Below are positions 1 through 12,117 of a stretch of DNA of 64,000 nt, piece by piece. The stretch comes from Jackrogersella multiformis (lineage: Eukaryota; Ascomycota; Sordariomycetes; Xylariales; Hypoxylaceae), in NCBI GenBank assembly GCA_902806575.1, contig CADCXD010000001.1, positions 2,480,001 to 2,544,000 of the forward strand, given 5' to 3'. Position numbers and translations under genes: made by a program. The number at the start of each line of letters is the position of its first letter. The stretch's first letter is position 1. The notes under the pieces were generated by a model. It was given only the letters and a program-made list of their open reading frames with translations, did no database searches and had not been told where the DNA came from.

Positions 1-309
1 TTCTCTCTTTTCATTATGGAATTTTCAGGGTTATAGAGCGGAGTGAACCCTCCGTTCTTTAGGGGGGGGGGTCACCAAGGGGATAGATGTATACATGAGC
101 TATTTCGTATAGCTTCGCGAAGTCAGAACAATGAGTCTAACCATATATTGGGTATGTGCAAGAACAACAGACGAGCAGCCGGGCTTCTCCACCGAATACA
201 AAAACCAGCAAAACTGCCCAGGTTCATTTCGATGGAGAGCAGCGTAATGGAATACTAGGTGGCTAAATAATCAAAAGACATGGGATGAAATAAGAGAGGC
301 TGCATTGGC
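1..309. other. 3' flank of the Bqt4-like gene
   Basis: This stretch lies beyond the stop codon of the minus-strand Bqt4-like gene and probably holds its 3' untranslated region. It contains a run of G residues near position 61. Short open frames here match no family that I recognise, so I call no gene. Confidence 0.5.
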
Positions 310-1690
310 CTAGAATACGCCCATAACATAAGGGATTAGGGCACTAGAAGAAACGATTAGTTCTTGATATAGTCAAAATGGTATTGGATGGGATTCAAGA
401 CTTACCCAACCGCAAGGGTCGCACTAAGACCAACCAAGGCTCGGTTTCTGACACGCTCCTTTCTCAGCTGAACTTCTGTCTTAACCTTCTTGGTCCGTGG
501 TGCCTCCGAAACCTCAGCCGGCGTTTCCTCTTCGTCTTCGTCGACTGCAATTTCGTCGGCCTTCCGCTTGCCTTTACTACTCAAGCCTGACGACGCTGCG
601 GTTTCAGCAGCAGCGATTCTCACCATCTCCTTCGCCTCTTCGATCATCCGAGCGGCCTCTTCAGCGCTAGGTTCTCCGCTGATGGGAAGTTCCACTTCCA
701 CTGCGGTTTGTGTCGTCTCGACATCGCCATTGAACTCGACTTCCTGACCAACCTTGATATGCACTCTGGGCTCATCCTCAGTTGGCGCAAAGATAATAGC
801 AGGCTCCTTCTCGATAGTTTTAATAGCCACCTCTTCCGTGGCTGCGGTAGACGCGGTATCATCATCCGTCTTGGTACCGTTTGTGGCGGGCTCAACCTCT
901 TCTTTCACAGGCGGAAAATCGGTGGGAGAAGATAGGGGTACGGAGGCTTTAGTGGTCCGCTTTCGTGGAGACGCGATGGCTCGTTTCTTTGATGGACTGA
1001 CGGAGCGACGACTTCGCGTGCTTCGGGGAAGCGACGACGGGGTCGGTGGTGCAAGAACGGGCAGCGTTGGCAGAGGAACCTCGAACTTCGGCGGCGCAGA
1101 TATTCTCTTGGGGGGGCTGTCTGGCGCATTTGTAATAGCGATATCGGCTGGATCTAAAAGGGCAGAAATCCAAGGAGTAACCCGATACTCGTCGGCAAGG
1201 ACCAACGCTTGCTCAGGCGGGATCCAAACGTTCCCGGCAGTCTCCTCGTGGCTTGTCGTGGGCAACGACTTGATGAATTTGCGCTCCATCTCCTCTTCAA
1301 CCGCCTCGGCATAGGGGAAAGTTGCCTTGAACATACCGGTGGCAGAGACGAAGCCATCCTGGCTGCGACGCATGAGGAAGTACGAGTTCGGAGAAGACTT
1401 AAAGATGCCGGAAGTAATACCTTTCGGCAGAGGAGCTCGAAGATGTGCATAGTCGAAAACACCTAGGCTCGAAGGGTCTACATCTCCTACAGTGCCTCCC
1501 GCAACCATCTTCGCGGTCAATTGAGTCTGACCTAGGCGTCGACGCGAAACGAGCTCATTATCTATAGAATAGTAAGCGATACAAATCTTCATCATATATA
1601 TATATAGAATCTTTAGGCTTTAGTACAAGGAGGGATATCATCCGTCATCAGATGATTGTGTTTGTTCGGAAGATGTCTCGAGGTGGCCAT
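310..1690 (-). CDS. bqt4: Bqt4-like APSES/KilA-N nuclear-envelope protein
   Basis: This is a three-exon gene (1690-1627, 1561-406, 343-310; introns of 65 and 62 nt) encoding 417 residues. A KilA-N/APSES-like fold at about residues 55-155 contains the signatures YFLMRRSQDGFVSATGMFK and AGNVWIPPEQALVLADEY. It is followed by a long, charged, low-complexity Ser/Pro/Lys region and a C-terminal hydrophobic segment of about 20 residues that fits a tail anchor. Fission yeast Bqt4 has this layout: it sits in the inner nuclear membrane and anchors telomeres to the envelope. The start was placed at 1690 because the first exon supplies a conserved-looking Leu-Pro-rich N-terminus and joins in phase just before ELVSRRRLGQTQL. 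The donor of intron 1 (GTACTA) is weak, so an unspliced start at 1508 remains possible. The last intron splits the membrane segment, and the final exon encodes only 11 residues. The link to Bqt4 is by remembered family features, not by alignment. Confidence 0.82.
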
Positions 1691-3722
1691 TTTGGGCTGG
1701 TTATGGAGACGCGACGGGTTAACGTTTTGCGCTGAAGCCTTATGGTTTGATTGAGACAGCGACGGTCGATCGATACCAAGGGGGGCCAGAATTAAAAGTA
1801 TTTATCAGAACTGAGGGCTGGTCGCCTGGTTAGCAGTTGTTTGCCATGGAGTTAGTCGCGCAGAAATGCATGCGACGCGATGCGAAAGGATGTCGCGGAT
1901 CGCCGTAGAAGCAAGAGCTTAAGCTCTCTCGAACGAGCGGGTCGCCAGGATGGATCTCACTCACGTTATGCGGAATTTCGTCGGGAAGAGAATACTATGT
2001 ATTGATAATGAAAGTAAAGCTACACACCAAGATCGGAGGTCTCGAGCGGGAAAAAAACAAAATGAAGATGAAAATGGAATTATTTTGGTCACAAAGCACA
2101 GCCAAAGGAAAGGGGGTTTGATGAGAGCTGTGATACCCGGCGCAAAAAAAGTCGTCTCGGTTTTTGAGGCGGATTGTCTAGAAAAAAAGGACAAGGTCAG
2201 AAGAGGGAGGGTACGAGAAGAATGGGAGAAACTGGGGGGACCCGTTCGAGTTCGCGCTGCTGCTAAAGTTCGCTAGCTCGTTATTCGTTAGTCAAGCTGT
2301 CAGCAACCAGTAATTTATTCAGAATCAGAATTTGGCTAGGGCAGCAGTCGCGAAATAGGAATTGATGAATTACCTCGAGAGGCTTAGTGGTCCCGGTTTT
2401 ACGATGTATCTATCCAATGGGAACATCGTATTACCGGCAGGGAACATAAACTCCACCTTACCTGGTAGGAAAAGAGATAACGCTCGGGCCAACACATACT
2501 TTTTCAGGAACACACGTGTTGTACTCCGTACTTCGCGGCTTCACCTAATATCAACTAATCCTAAAGGGGAATAGTTGCTATCAGTGTTACAGTTCTACAG
2601 TGTAATGTCACAGTTTTATAACATATATTTTTACTGTTCGGGGCTACCTACCGTATCTTTAAATCTTGATACACCTGGGCAGTTTAAACACGATATAACG
2701 ATGCGATTCTTAAGACACCTTAGGTACCTAACTTAACCTACTATATTCATAACAGGAGTGCTTTTCTTATTTCTCTCTCTCACCTCTAATTGATTTATTC
2801 TCACCGGTACCTACCTAAGTAGTTTACCTAGGTAATTATCTATTATATCCTTTTACTTGATTAATTATAAGACTGGTTTGGATTTATAGATCTGATAAAA
2901 GAGCAAGATATGCACCTTATATTATAGCAAAGACCTCGTTATCGTTCAAAATGACTAAAATGCCCAACTTCCAACCATACACAACTTTACCTTAGGTACC
3001 TAGGTAGGTATCAGCCCAGATTTGCCAATTGATGTCAGGCAGCATCGAGTACCACCAACCTAAGGACGCACATGTATGGTAAGCGCGGCTTCGACACTTT
3101 AACTGCAGCACAGGGAGAAAAAATTAGTATAGGCCTAAAGGTCGATCAGACATAGTCGGGACAAATATAGAGACCCCTCAAAACAAGGCACCCACTGCCC
3201 GTCACGGTGACTGGTGCCTTCTCTAGCCCCGCCGCCCGCCGTACTGAAGCTGTTGCTGTTGCTGTTACATTACCTAGGTAGGTACCTAGTGTAGGTACCT
3301 ATCTTTCGACCATTCTACCTTCTTTAAGAGCGAGAGGGCCACAATAAAAAGCGACATCGTATCCATCCTGTCATCCCACTTTCTTTGTTAATTTGTTAAA
3401 TCGTTAAAGGATTGACATAGCACCTTGGAAATACCTACTACAAGCTATACAAGGTACTTACTACCCAGGTACTTTCCTAGTGTGCCCCACTACCATAATT
3501 ACACGTCTGCCAAGTACAGAACCATCACCGCCAGTCTAGTTAGATAGCCAATACCCTACCGCTACCCCTCCTACATAATTATTTGACAGCACGAAGACGG
3601 TGTCTTTTATTTACATTCTTCTAAACAATACTTAAAATCTATAGTTACTCACTTACTCACTTATTCCCTTTTAGTTATTAGCAAGTTCTACGTTAAAATC
3701 TACCTAGGTAGTCACATTTGAA
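1691..3722. promoter_or_regulatory. Divergent intergenic region, Bqt4-like / Rho GDI
   Basis: This 2-kb gap separates two divergently transcribed genes and should hold both promoters. It becomes AT-rich after about 2600 and carries several copies of the dispersed CCTAGGTAGG/TAGGTACCTA motif (near 2725, 2805-2835, 2993-3010, 3273-3303, 3460 and 3703). The 3640-3722 segment has the T/C-rich look of a fungal 5' untranslated leader. An open frame at 1950-2276 resembles nothing I know and is not called. Confidence 0.5.
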
Positions 3723-5747
3723 ATGGCGTCCCATGACGAAAACGATCACTTGCCCGAGGAAACTCAGGGCTACAAGCTCTCCCAGCCCAAGCAGAGCTTG
3801 GCTGAATATCAGAATATGGGTGCGTATACATGACAATTTTTTTGAAAGAAAATTCTATAATATTCCAAATCACAAACATTATCACCAAAAAGAAATACCC
3901 TCGTCTTAACTGGACATACCTATGCATTGCTGGTATGACGAAGGCGAGCAAGGACGAAGGGTTCAATGCCGGGTGTCTAAGGCCAAGTGAAGGCTAGAGA
4001 GGGTTGGGTGAATAGGGGGGCACACTGGATGAGACAAGGACGACAATGAAAACGATTGTGAGGATGATTGTGAGGACGATTGTGAGGACGATTGTGAACA
4101 TGGACAATGCCCAGTCTATCCACTACGTATATGGTACGAAGGAGAAAATGGTCGGCGTGACGGATCACGGGTGCACAAGTTGGAACCTGGGGTCGGTACA
4201 CCACCCCTAAGCCTAAGAATCTTGTCAATTCTTGTCAACTGTCGTCGACAACGTCAACGATGGGTACTGAGAACTTTTCTCGTACATCCTACGGCCGCGT
4301 CCCCGACCACGTTCCCTACCGCGTTCCTTACCGCGTACCCTACCTTACTATTTTATTTTTATTTTTCTCCTTCCCACAACCTTGGAACTCTACCATTCCA
4401 AGACGATTCTTTCAAAAATATCGACATCTCAATCGAGACTCATCTTTGCCTTCAACACGTAACATCACATTCTCCAATGTATCGTCACCTTATGCTCTTT
4501 CTTCAACATGGATGCGCCTACGCACCGCCCCGCCCAGTTTGGGCATAATGTCTCTCGACCCGGTAGGATGATTCGACATATGGCCTCGATGCCGATTTTG
4601 AAGCGTACCCAGGCCAAAGATACGACATTCTCACCAGCCCTTCAACGATACTCGGAGGAACATGCTACTGCACCTGCTCATGAACCCAGTGTACACGACA
4701 CTGCCCCTCTCAACACTATAGAGTATGATACTGTCCGCACCAAGCAAACCTTCAAGGAATTTCTCAAGGGCCAGCTTCAACTTGCCATCCCTAAGCCAGC
4801 CACTGATGGAAATACTACACGACGTTTCCTCAAGAAACCGCACCTACGCATGGATTTCTTGAACTGGGTCAAGGGGAGAGCTTCCTCGATGTTGACGAGA
4901 TATCCTTCTACGTCTTCATCCGATAGCGGCCTCGATCCCGCGATGACCTGCATCGGAGTGCCCAGCATGATGATGGACTATGTGGAACCTACTGCTGCAA
5001 ACCATTCAGCAAGCCCCTCGTCCCTCACCTTAGCACGTTCCACTTCACCTACACAGACTGACAACACTATCTCATTCCCCAAGGTTAGAATTGATGCCTC
5101 TAACAAGAATGCCCCTGATACAGATTCGAACGATGAGTCCCTTCAGCGCTACAAGCAGTCTCTCGGCCTTGGCGGCGGAAAGGATCTCTCTGATCCCAAC
5201 GATCCCCGAGTCTGTATCATCGACGCCCTAACCATGGAGTCCCCCGGACGCGCTCCCGTCACTATCGACCTATCCGCTCCCGGTAGCGAGCACACCCTGA
5301 AGGACCGCCCCTTCAAGATCAAGGAAGGCTGCAAATTCACCATGGTTGCCAGCTTCAAGGTCCAGCACGAAATCCTTAGCGGCCTGCAGTACGTCCAGAT
5401 CGTCAAACGCAAGGGTATCAAAGTCAGCAAGGACTCCGAGATGCTGGTAAGTATTTCCTCAGAGCTGTTCCTATTTCAGACGCGTTGTTCTATTTTATTT
5501 TACTAACCTGCAATAGGGAAGCTACGCGCCGAACACGGAGAAGCAGCCGCTGTACAGCAAGCGCTGTAAGTACTCACCATCTGAACTTGAATTCCTTCAC
5601 CTAACATTTTCTATAGTCCAAGAGGAGGAGGCTCCTTCCGGCATGCTTGCCCGAGGCCACTACAACGCCACGTCCAGCTTCGTCGACGACGACAAGAAGA
5701 CTCACCTGCAGTTCGAGTGGAGCTTCGACATTGCCAAGGACTGGTAG
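3723..5747 (+). CDS. rdi1: Rho GDP-dissociation inhibitor (Rho GDI)
   Basis: The gene has four exons (3723-3819, 5124-5446, 5517-5565, 5617-5747) encoding 199 residues, the usual length of fungal Rho GDIs. Rho GDI extracts prenylated Rho-family GTPases from membranes and holds them GDP-bound in the cytosol, so it acts on polarity and cell-wall growth. The N-terminal regulatory arm comes from exon 1. The immunoglobulin-like domain carries the family signatures NDESLQRYKQSLG, LSDPNDPR, FKVQHEILSGLQY, VKRKGIKVSKD, LGSYAPN, EEAPSGMLARGHYNA and the terminal EWSFDIAKDW. All phases agree: exon 1 leaves one base that completes a GAT codon at 5124. The first intron is 1304 nt, far longer than any other in the window, and contains a long in-frame open region treated separately below. 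Identification is firm. Confidence 0.95.
4054..4101. repeat. 12-bp tandem repeat in the Rho GDI intron
   Basis: About four adjacent copies of GATTGTGAGGAC are visible, the last one degenerate. They lie in the first Rho GDI intron, upstream of the internal ATG. Confidence 0.8.
4296..4343. repeat. Second 12-bp tandem repeat in the Rho GDI intron
   Basis: Four diverged 12-base units of the form CGCGTTCCCTAC lie head to tail about 160 bases before the internal ATG at 4508. They are unrelated in sequence to the 12-base repeat at 4054-4101. Confidence 0.7.
4508..5123 (+). CDS. Possible alternative first exon of the Rho GDI gene
   Basis: Within the first intron of the Rho GDI gene an ATG at 4508 in a good context (CAACATGG) opens a frame that runs without a stop for 205 codons straight into exon 2 in the correct frame. 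Used as a first exon it would give a 372-residue Rho GDI with a long N-terminal extension, while the canonical mRNA splices from 3819 to 5124. A T/C-rich tract at 4345-4380, as seen upstream of many fungal starts, lies before it. The extension is rich in Ser, Thr, Lys and Arg, contains FKEFLKGQLQL and FLNWVKGRASSMLTRYPS, and has no family I can name. No signal peptide or membrane segment is evident. It could be a true isoform from an internal promoter, or a chance open frame. Transcript evidence would decide. Confidence 0.42.
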
Positions 5748-6233
5748 ACGACCTGCTTGTAAGGTCAAGGCCCGCGGAGAAAAGGTTTTCGATCAGGTTT
5801 CACGATAGTGGCAAAAGGGAATACGGATACACAAAAACCCAAAAATCCGACAGGAGACAGTTTGGTTCGAGTCAGACAATTCAGGTGGCTAGGGGGTAGA
5901 TTGCTGTGCTTATAGAGCAGGGTGGCCAGTAATCAAGTGTAGATAGTTCAGTCTATGGCTGGGAATCTTTAGTTCCCTGCTTATATCCCCTCCGCCACCT
6001 GCACTTTATGGTTCTTTTCGTACTAAACAATCACATTTTCTCCTCATCCCGTCTTTGACGAAAATATGATTTCAGTGAATACCTAGGCATGCAACAAAAA
6101 CTGGGTATTTTGATCCTAATCCTAGGACCCTTACGTACTACATCGATTGAGGTATCTTCCTAATATGTCCATTCACACTTGGTGCGTCATCATGCTTTTT
6201 GCTCATACGAATCTCGGCTTCGCCACTCTGGTA
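5748..6233. other. Convergent 3' region, Rho GDI / Ppg1
   Basis: The 486-base gap between two converging genes should hold both 3' untranslated regions. I see no coding signal or RNA gene in it. Confidence 0.5.
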
Positions 6234-7327
6234 CTACAAGAAATAGTCCGGCAGCGCGTTTCCGTCGGCCGCCTTCTCGCCCCCCTGCTGCATCTCCTTG
6301 TGCTGATCGTTCTCGGGCGCGGCGGCGAACACGTTAAAGAACCGCTCCCCAACATCGCTGACTTCCAGCACGCTAGCCATATTACCGCACCTGTAGCAGT
6401 AGTTGGGCGCGCTCCACACTGTGCTCAGGTGGTCGTCGTAGAGGACTTGGAACCCTTCCTGGCAGAGCTGGTGCGCGCGCAAGATATGGTTCATGCCGTT
6501 TACGGCCAGGAACTTCTTGACGACCCGCGCGCCAAACGTGTAGCCCGCGCCTCGGGGCGATAGGGAGAACTCGTCCCTCTCCGGGTCCGGATCCGACCAC
6601 ACCAAGTCGGCCATCGGACCCTCGTGTGGGATCTCCCGGAACCGGTCGATGATCTTGATCTGGTCGATAGAGTGGATCGACGGCGATAGCCCGCCGTGGA
6701 CGCAGAAGATCTGGTCGTTGATGACGACGGAGAGGGTGAGGAAGTCGAACATGTCTGTGAAGTAATGCCATACATTGGCGTTCCCGTACTTGCGGGAGCA
6801 TTCTGTATAGAAGCCGTACGACTGCGTCACACCTCGCGACTCGTGGTTGCCCCGGATCAGATGTACACGATTGGGGTATCTCAGTTTGAGGCATACGAGT
6901 AGGGATATAGTCTCTACGCTGAACATGCCGCGGTCCACATAATCACCTGTTATTCTCCAGAGTCAGGACCGGGTTCCTCATCAGGGGTTCGTTTGCGCTC
7001 TTACCAAGGAATAGATAGTTCGTATCCGGGCACCAACCCCCTATCTTAAATATCTCGATCAAATCGTAGAACTGGCCGTGTATATCGCCGACCACAGTGA
7101 CAGGAGCCCGCACGTGGACCACGTTGCTCTCTCGCATGAGTAGTTCTTTCGTCTTAGCACATATCGCCTCGATGACCGATTCGGCTAGAAGCTCCTTCTT
7201 ATATAAACGGGAGATGCATTCATCTAGATCAACCGAAGCTGTATGACAGAGAGTTAGGTTAGCACCAACCAAACGGAAACCCGTAGGTATTCTAATGCGG
7301 GGTGGACCAACCTGGAAGCCCAGGCAT
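6234..7327 (-). CDS. ppg1: Ppg1-type serine/threonine phosphatase, PP2A-like catalytic subunit
   Basis: Three exons (7327-7312, 7238-7005, 6946-6234; introns of 73 and 58 nt) encode 320 residues. The metallophosphatase motifs GDIHG (56-60), GDYVDRG (84-90) and RGNHES (115-120) are intact, as are SPRGAGYTFG and SAPNYCYRCGN. The protein ends in PDYFL, the carboxyl-methylation tail of the PP2A group. Within that group the text matches Ppg1 best: ESNVVHV, PVTVVGDIHGQF and TQSYGFYTEC. In yeast, Ppg1 works in a STRIPAK-like complex and affects glycogen and cell-wall traits. The tiny first exon (five codons plus one base) is needed to supply an ATG in the right phase; an unspliced reading has no usable start. 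The choice of Ppg1 over PP4 or PP6 is by family features and is fairly secure. Confidence 0.9.
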
Positions 7328-9582
7328 CTTGGCCGGCTGGAGTCGTAATGCGAAAAAATAAAAGAAACGAGTCTACCCAAAGCTGTTTCAAGAAGCAGTC
7401 TGCGGTGGGCTGTGAGGGATCGGCTTCTTTCTGCTCCGGGGAAATACAAAGTCGTATGGGGAGCTAGAAGAAACCGCGAACATGTTCGAAGGAGGAAATA
7501 CTCTCGTCGCCTCGCATGGGGAGTGTCGGATCAGAGTTGGGCGCGAAGACGGGCGGCGTATGGGATATGAGCTCGGAGGGAATATCGAGACCAACCGGAA
7601 GAATAGAACGTCTACCCGTCTGAATAAATACCTTGGTGTTTTATCAGAAGTCGAATTTGGGATGATCTGGTGTCTGGTGTCTGGTGTCTGGCGGATGGTG
7701 GATGTGGATGTGGTGGATGTGATGTCGAATTGGTAAGCTAGGGTATTCTTATCTCTTATCGTCTCTGCGCCACAACGTAAGAGCCGCGCTTCCCTGCGCT
7801 AGCCTCTAGTGTAGGTAGCTTTTAAGTTTGGCCAGGGCTGCCACCTGGGCAGGCACGTACCTGCCTGTAACCTAGGTACCTAGGTATCTCCCTAGGTAAC
7901 CCGGCTTTACCGCGCATGAAAATCATCTGATTAGATTTTTGCACCTTCATCTTCCTTTTTTTTCAACTTCATCCCGTGAAGTGATCTCCAAATTATCGAA
8001 GTTATCTTCCTAAGAGCAGCTTATACTGAGCTATATGAGATCACTCGGCTAGCTGTATTCGCTACATCTACCATTTACTTGACTTCGGATGGTTCGTAGT
8101 GGAACAGCCGAATTCTATCTCCTTCCTACTTCTCTATGAATCAATATCCAGCTCTCATTCCATACTATTATAGTATTTCGGAGGCTCTTTTCCCCCCTAC
8201 CTTAACGGCATCCGAGTACTGATTTGTATTCGGCTGGCCTTGTCTGAATCTACATCGGAAACATGATGTCTGGTAGTTTACCTTACGATATGTCGAAGTG
8301 ACGAGAAGAGATGGAACACCCGGAGTTGGCCTACTAGGAGAGTCTTGGGATATACCGTCGACTTATCTAGATCCTATTCTTCATATACTACAAGAGCTAC
8401 CTCTTAGTAGAAGTCGTCTTCGCTTGTTATATACATCGATATCCAGGTTTTCGGTATAAATGGTATCATTAAAAACTCGGAGCTTGGTCAATTATAATAT
8501 AGCATCAATCCTTTGGTGTCGTCTTATAATGAATATCTCCTTTCTCCTTTTCTGAGATCCATGTATTTTTCTTGTTTTATATTAAATATATGTATGCATA
8601 TCTTCCTTCGTCATCCTCTTGCAATATTTCTTCATGTTCGTAGAATTACCTGAGGATAAAAATACAGTTTATTTCTTCTGGTCCCCATCTCCGGCTGCCT
8701 ATTTGAAATACGGACCGAGGTTTAACCGTGGCCGCCTCGGAAACTAGAGGTCGGCATGAACCTAAAAACTGGCCGTCTCATTCAGTTGTACCTACCTACC
8801 TAGGAAAAATACCTAGCCTAGCCTAGCCGTACCTTTTCATTCTGGACATTTGAATCTCATCCGTGAAACCTTCAATTTCAGCCCCATCGCCATTGATGCC
8901 GAGTTGGCAATTTCGAGCATCAATAACCTCTCCTCTCATTCAATTGCGCACTATTGACCTTTCCATCCTACAGAGAAACCAGTTTTGATGAATTTACAGC
9001 TTTTGGTCTCGTGACAACGGAGTGGAGGGATTTGTGTTGTTGTTGGTGGTGGTCATCATCTTGTCGCGGTAAAGAGCTGATCCGGTAAGCTGTCTATATG
9101 TCTATGTCGATGTCTCTATGGTCACTTACACCTACGTGCCCCGTGTACTTCATCGTCCCCTCGGTACCCTTCTATCATACATTCTAGTCCTTTTCTTATA
9201 TTCATGAATCACTTTAGTTTATCCCTTCCTTAGGCTTCTAATGACATTGTCCGCTGTCAATTTCTCTAACCTAGCGTATAGGAAGTGTATCCAACATATT
9301 CTACGTCTTGTCGCACTCTTCTTATTGAGTTGAGACCTGGTTTGCCGCAGCATTGTACTTATACCCTAGGACCTCTACTATACCGGATTCATTATACATG
9401 AGAGCACCTGGATGACCCTATCGCCCGGCTTTTAAGCCCTTACTCTCACTAGCCGTTGCGCTTAGGTGCTCCGCACCTCATTGGACTCATCGTCAGCTCT
9501 CTTCTATCCTTACGATAGGTACATACACTCCGATCTACGGGGTGTGGCTACCAATTCTTCTTCTACTCTTTATTCTCACAAG
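7328..9582. promoter_or_regulatory. Divergent intergenic region, Ppg1 / zinc-knuckle gene
   Basis: This 2.2-kb gap lies between two divergent genes. It includes a (TCTGGTG)-type and GTGGATGT repeat at about 7670-7725, dispersed CCTAGGTAGG copies near 7808, 7870-7900 and 8790-8825, and long T/C-rich stretches from 8100 to 9580 that suit a long 5' leader of the downstream gene. I found no convincing gene. Confidence 0.5.
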
Positions 9583-12117
9583 ATGGCTCAAGTTGCTCCG
9601 GGCCTTGGGCCTGATCGTAACGAGCCTCCATGCTACAATTGTGGTATACGAGGCCACATGTTCACCGCATGCCCCGAGGAGCCTCGAAAAGTGCCAGCGT
9701 AAGTGCCTATCTTATATTTATATCACAATAATATGACCTATTCACCCCTTAACTTCCTTGCTCATAATCACGTTGGCTAACATCCGAATTAGTGGGTTAG
9801 AGGCTTCCTGGGCGCGACAACAGTCCAGTACCAGTCCTCATAACGATAGCATCATACCCATCAAAAGAGGCAAGGGGCCGGTGATTACTCGTTACCCCTT
9901 ACCCCCTCAACCTCTAGCTTCTTCTCATCACCCGCCTCCATTGCCTCGTTTTGAGAATTCACCATCTCAACCATACCCGCCGGGACCAATTCCAGGCTAT
10001 CCGCAGCCGTCTTATAGTGGAAGTCATCCTGCGCCAAACTCGTCTTATGATCGGTATGGACCTCCGGTGCCTTTAGGACCGCCGCCTGGCCCTCACCAGC
10101 CGTTAAACCCACCCGCGTACCACAACGCGTATCCTCCTGCATATGGCCCCCCAGGCCCTGTTCATGGACCTTACGATCCTCACCACGTTCCCCCTCCTAG
10201 GCGCCCTAACCAGTACTTCCCTAGTGACTATCCTCCCGGCCCGCCCGGCCTACCTGACCGTTACCCTCCTAGTCAATTCCCTCCCGGCCCGCCAGGTCCT
10301 CCTCCGTATGGGGTACAGCAACAATACCCTCCTGGTCCCCCACCACCATATCCACCGCCGCCCAATTTTGGCCATCCACCCGCGCCATTTGGATACCAAG
10401 GACCTCCTCCCGGGTATCCCCAGGGCGACTATAATCCACCCCAGCGTGAAGCCCCTCCTGCTATCTACCACCAATATCCCCCGCCCGATCCTTATGCTCA
10501 TCCATACGGTGACGACAGAAATCGTTATCAGCGCGATCGAGATCGTCAACGCCGTTATGAGGATAGACGCCCGACCGAATCTTGGCACACCCAAGATGGA
10601 TGGCATAATCCTCCGCCGTCGAATGATCAACCCTATAGGGATGAATATCGCGAAGGCTGGCACGGTAAACCTTCGTATAGAGACGATCGGCCTCCTCGTA
10701 AATGGGGACATGGAAAGCATAGAGATGAACGGCGTCGGGATCGTCACGACCAGTTTCACCCATACAAAAATTCGGATAAATCAGATAGGCATCATCGCCG
10801 AAGACAACAACCGGCGACTACTCCGAACCAAACAGCCTCCCGTGAGCGGAGCTCTCTTGACCGAGGAACGCCGATAACCGTCAAGACTGATCAGGAACGT
10901 GAGCCTGGCGAGATAGTATCTGAGCCAACTTCAGCGTCAGACCATGGCGACCCGGAGACTGCGCTTAGCGCGGCTCTAGACAACAACGACGAAGAGTTTA
11001 CTTGGGATAATAACGCCATCTTTCTGGAATCCCTGTCGGGCAGCAAAGTAGATCCTATTGCGGCACCTCTACCAACCCACTATTCCGAGGATGTGATGAT
11101 CCCCCCGGCATTCGATGCCAAGGCTTTGAAGTCGCGGTACATCACGCCACGTAATGTAGATGACTTTGCTCAAAGCATCCGCGAGACTCGAGATTGGCAA
11201 GTAATGCAGCATCATCCTGCGTTCTTAGACCCGATAGAAATCTGCATAGAGAAGTTGAACGAGTACGACAGAGCGATCCAAGCCGTTAAGAGTAGCCGCC
11301 GAGACCGCTCTGGCAACTCGCACGATCTTAGCAGACACCGCTACGGCAATCCGAAAGGACTAGGACGACTTCATGGGAAGACTCAAGAACCCCGCCACAA
11401 GCCGGATCAAAGGAAAAGAAGATGGAATGATGTTCACGACGACGCCGATGACCTTAAGGGAGAGAGGCACAATCGCGATTTCCCGCATGATGATTCATCT
11501 AGCAAGAGACTAAAACCTTCATCGCCCGAACCTGGCGAAGTTATCGAGGACGATTCTCAAGAACCTCCTTACGAACCCCTAGAGGCACCTATAATACCTA
11601 TAGACGATTATAAATGGACCCCTAAGCCAGGAGTAACTAGGGATGATCTACAGCAAGCTCCAAGCATCAATGGCCTAAGCAGTGGATCAGACCAGGAGAC
11701 GCCAAATCAGCTCACTAAGATTCTAGCGCAAGATGACCATGATAAGTCTAAGTCACGCCTTCCGACACCACCGGCACGTTCGGCGGATATTTTCCAACCA
11801 TATAATCGACCGTCGAGCAGACAGAGCTCTAGGAGTTCTCATAAAAGCAGCTCACATAGTCGACGTTCTTCAATAGGAAGTCGAGATTCTAATTCTCAAG
11901 GTTCTGAGCTTGATTCTATTGAACGAGAACTACTCGGGATGGGTCCGCCTTCAACTAGCGGTAGTGAAACCGAAGACGATTCACCGAAGCGGCGGCCCAA
12001 TGGTGCAATGTCGAAATTCAAGCGCCGACAGCCTATGGTTGCCGCCTATTCGTAAGTTGTGTTTGAGTCGTTCTAATGTATTTAATTGCTAACCACTTAC
12101 CTAGGCGTCGCTGGTGA
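9583..12117 (+). CDS. Zinc-knuckle, proline- and arginine-rich nuclear protein
   Basis: Three exons (9583-9698, 9793-12051, 12105-12117; introns of 94 and 53 nt) encode 795 residues. The N-terminus holds a CCHC zinc knuckle, CYNCGIRGHMFTAC, with C17, C20, H25 and C30, typical of single-stranded nucleic acid binding. Residues of roughly 60-260 are dominated by Pro, Tyr and Gly. A strongly basic Arg/Asp/His-rich block follows, then a more ordered segment around PPAFDAKALKSRYITPRNVDDF, and a Ser/Arg-rich tail. The last exon gives only the ending SRRW; without it the frame would stop at a TAA inside the GTAAGT donor. Architecture suggests an RNA-processing protein, but no function is known to me. 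The frame is intact throughout. The zinc knuckle is certain and the role is unknown. Confidence 0.9.

Noticed and set aside
754..1314. A 186-codon open frame antisense to the Bqt4-like gene
   Set aside because: It is a shadow of the Bqt4-like coding exon with no recognisable content.
1950..2276. A 108-codon open frame in the intergenic region
   Set aside because: The product is Lys/Arg-rich with no family and no splice or promoter support.
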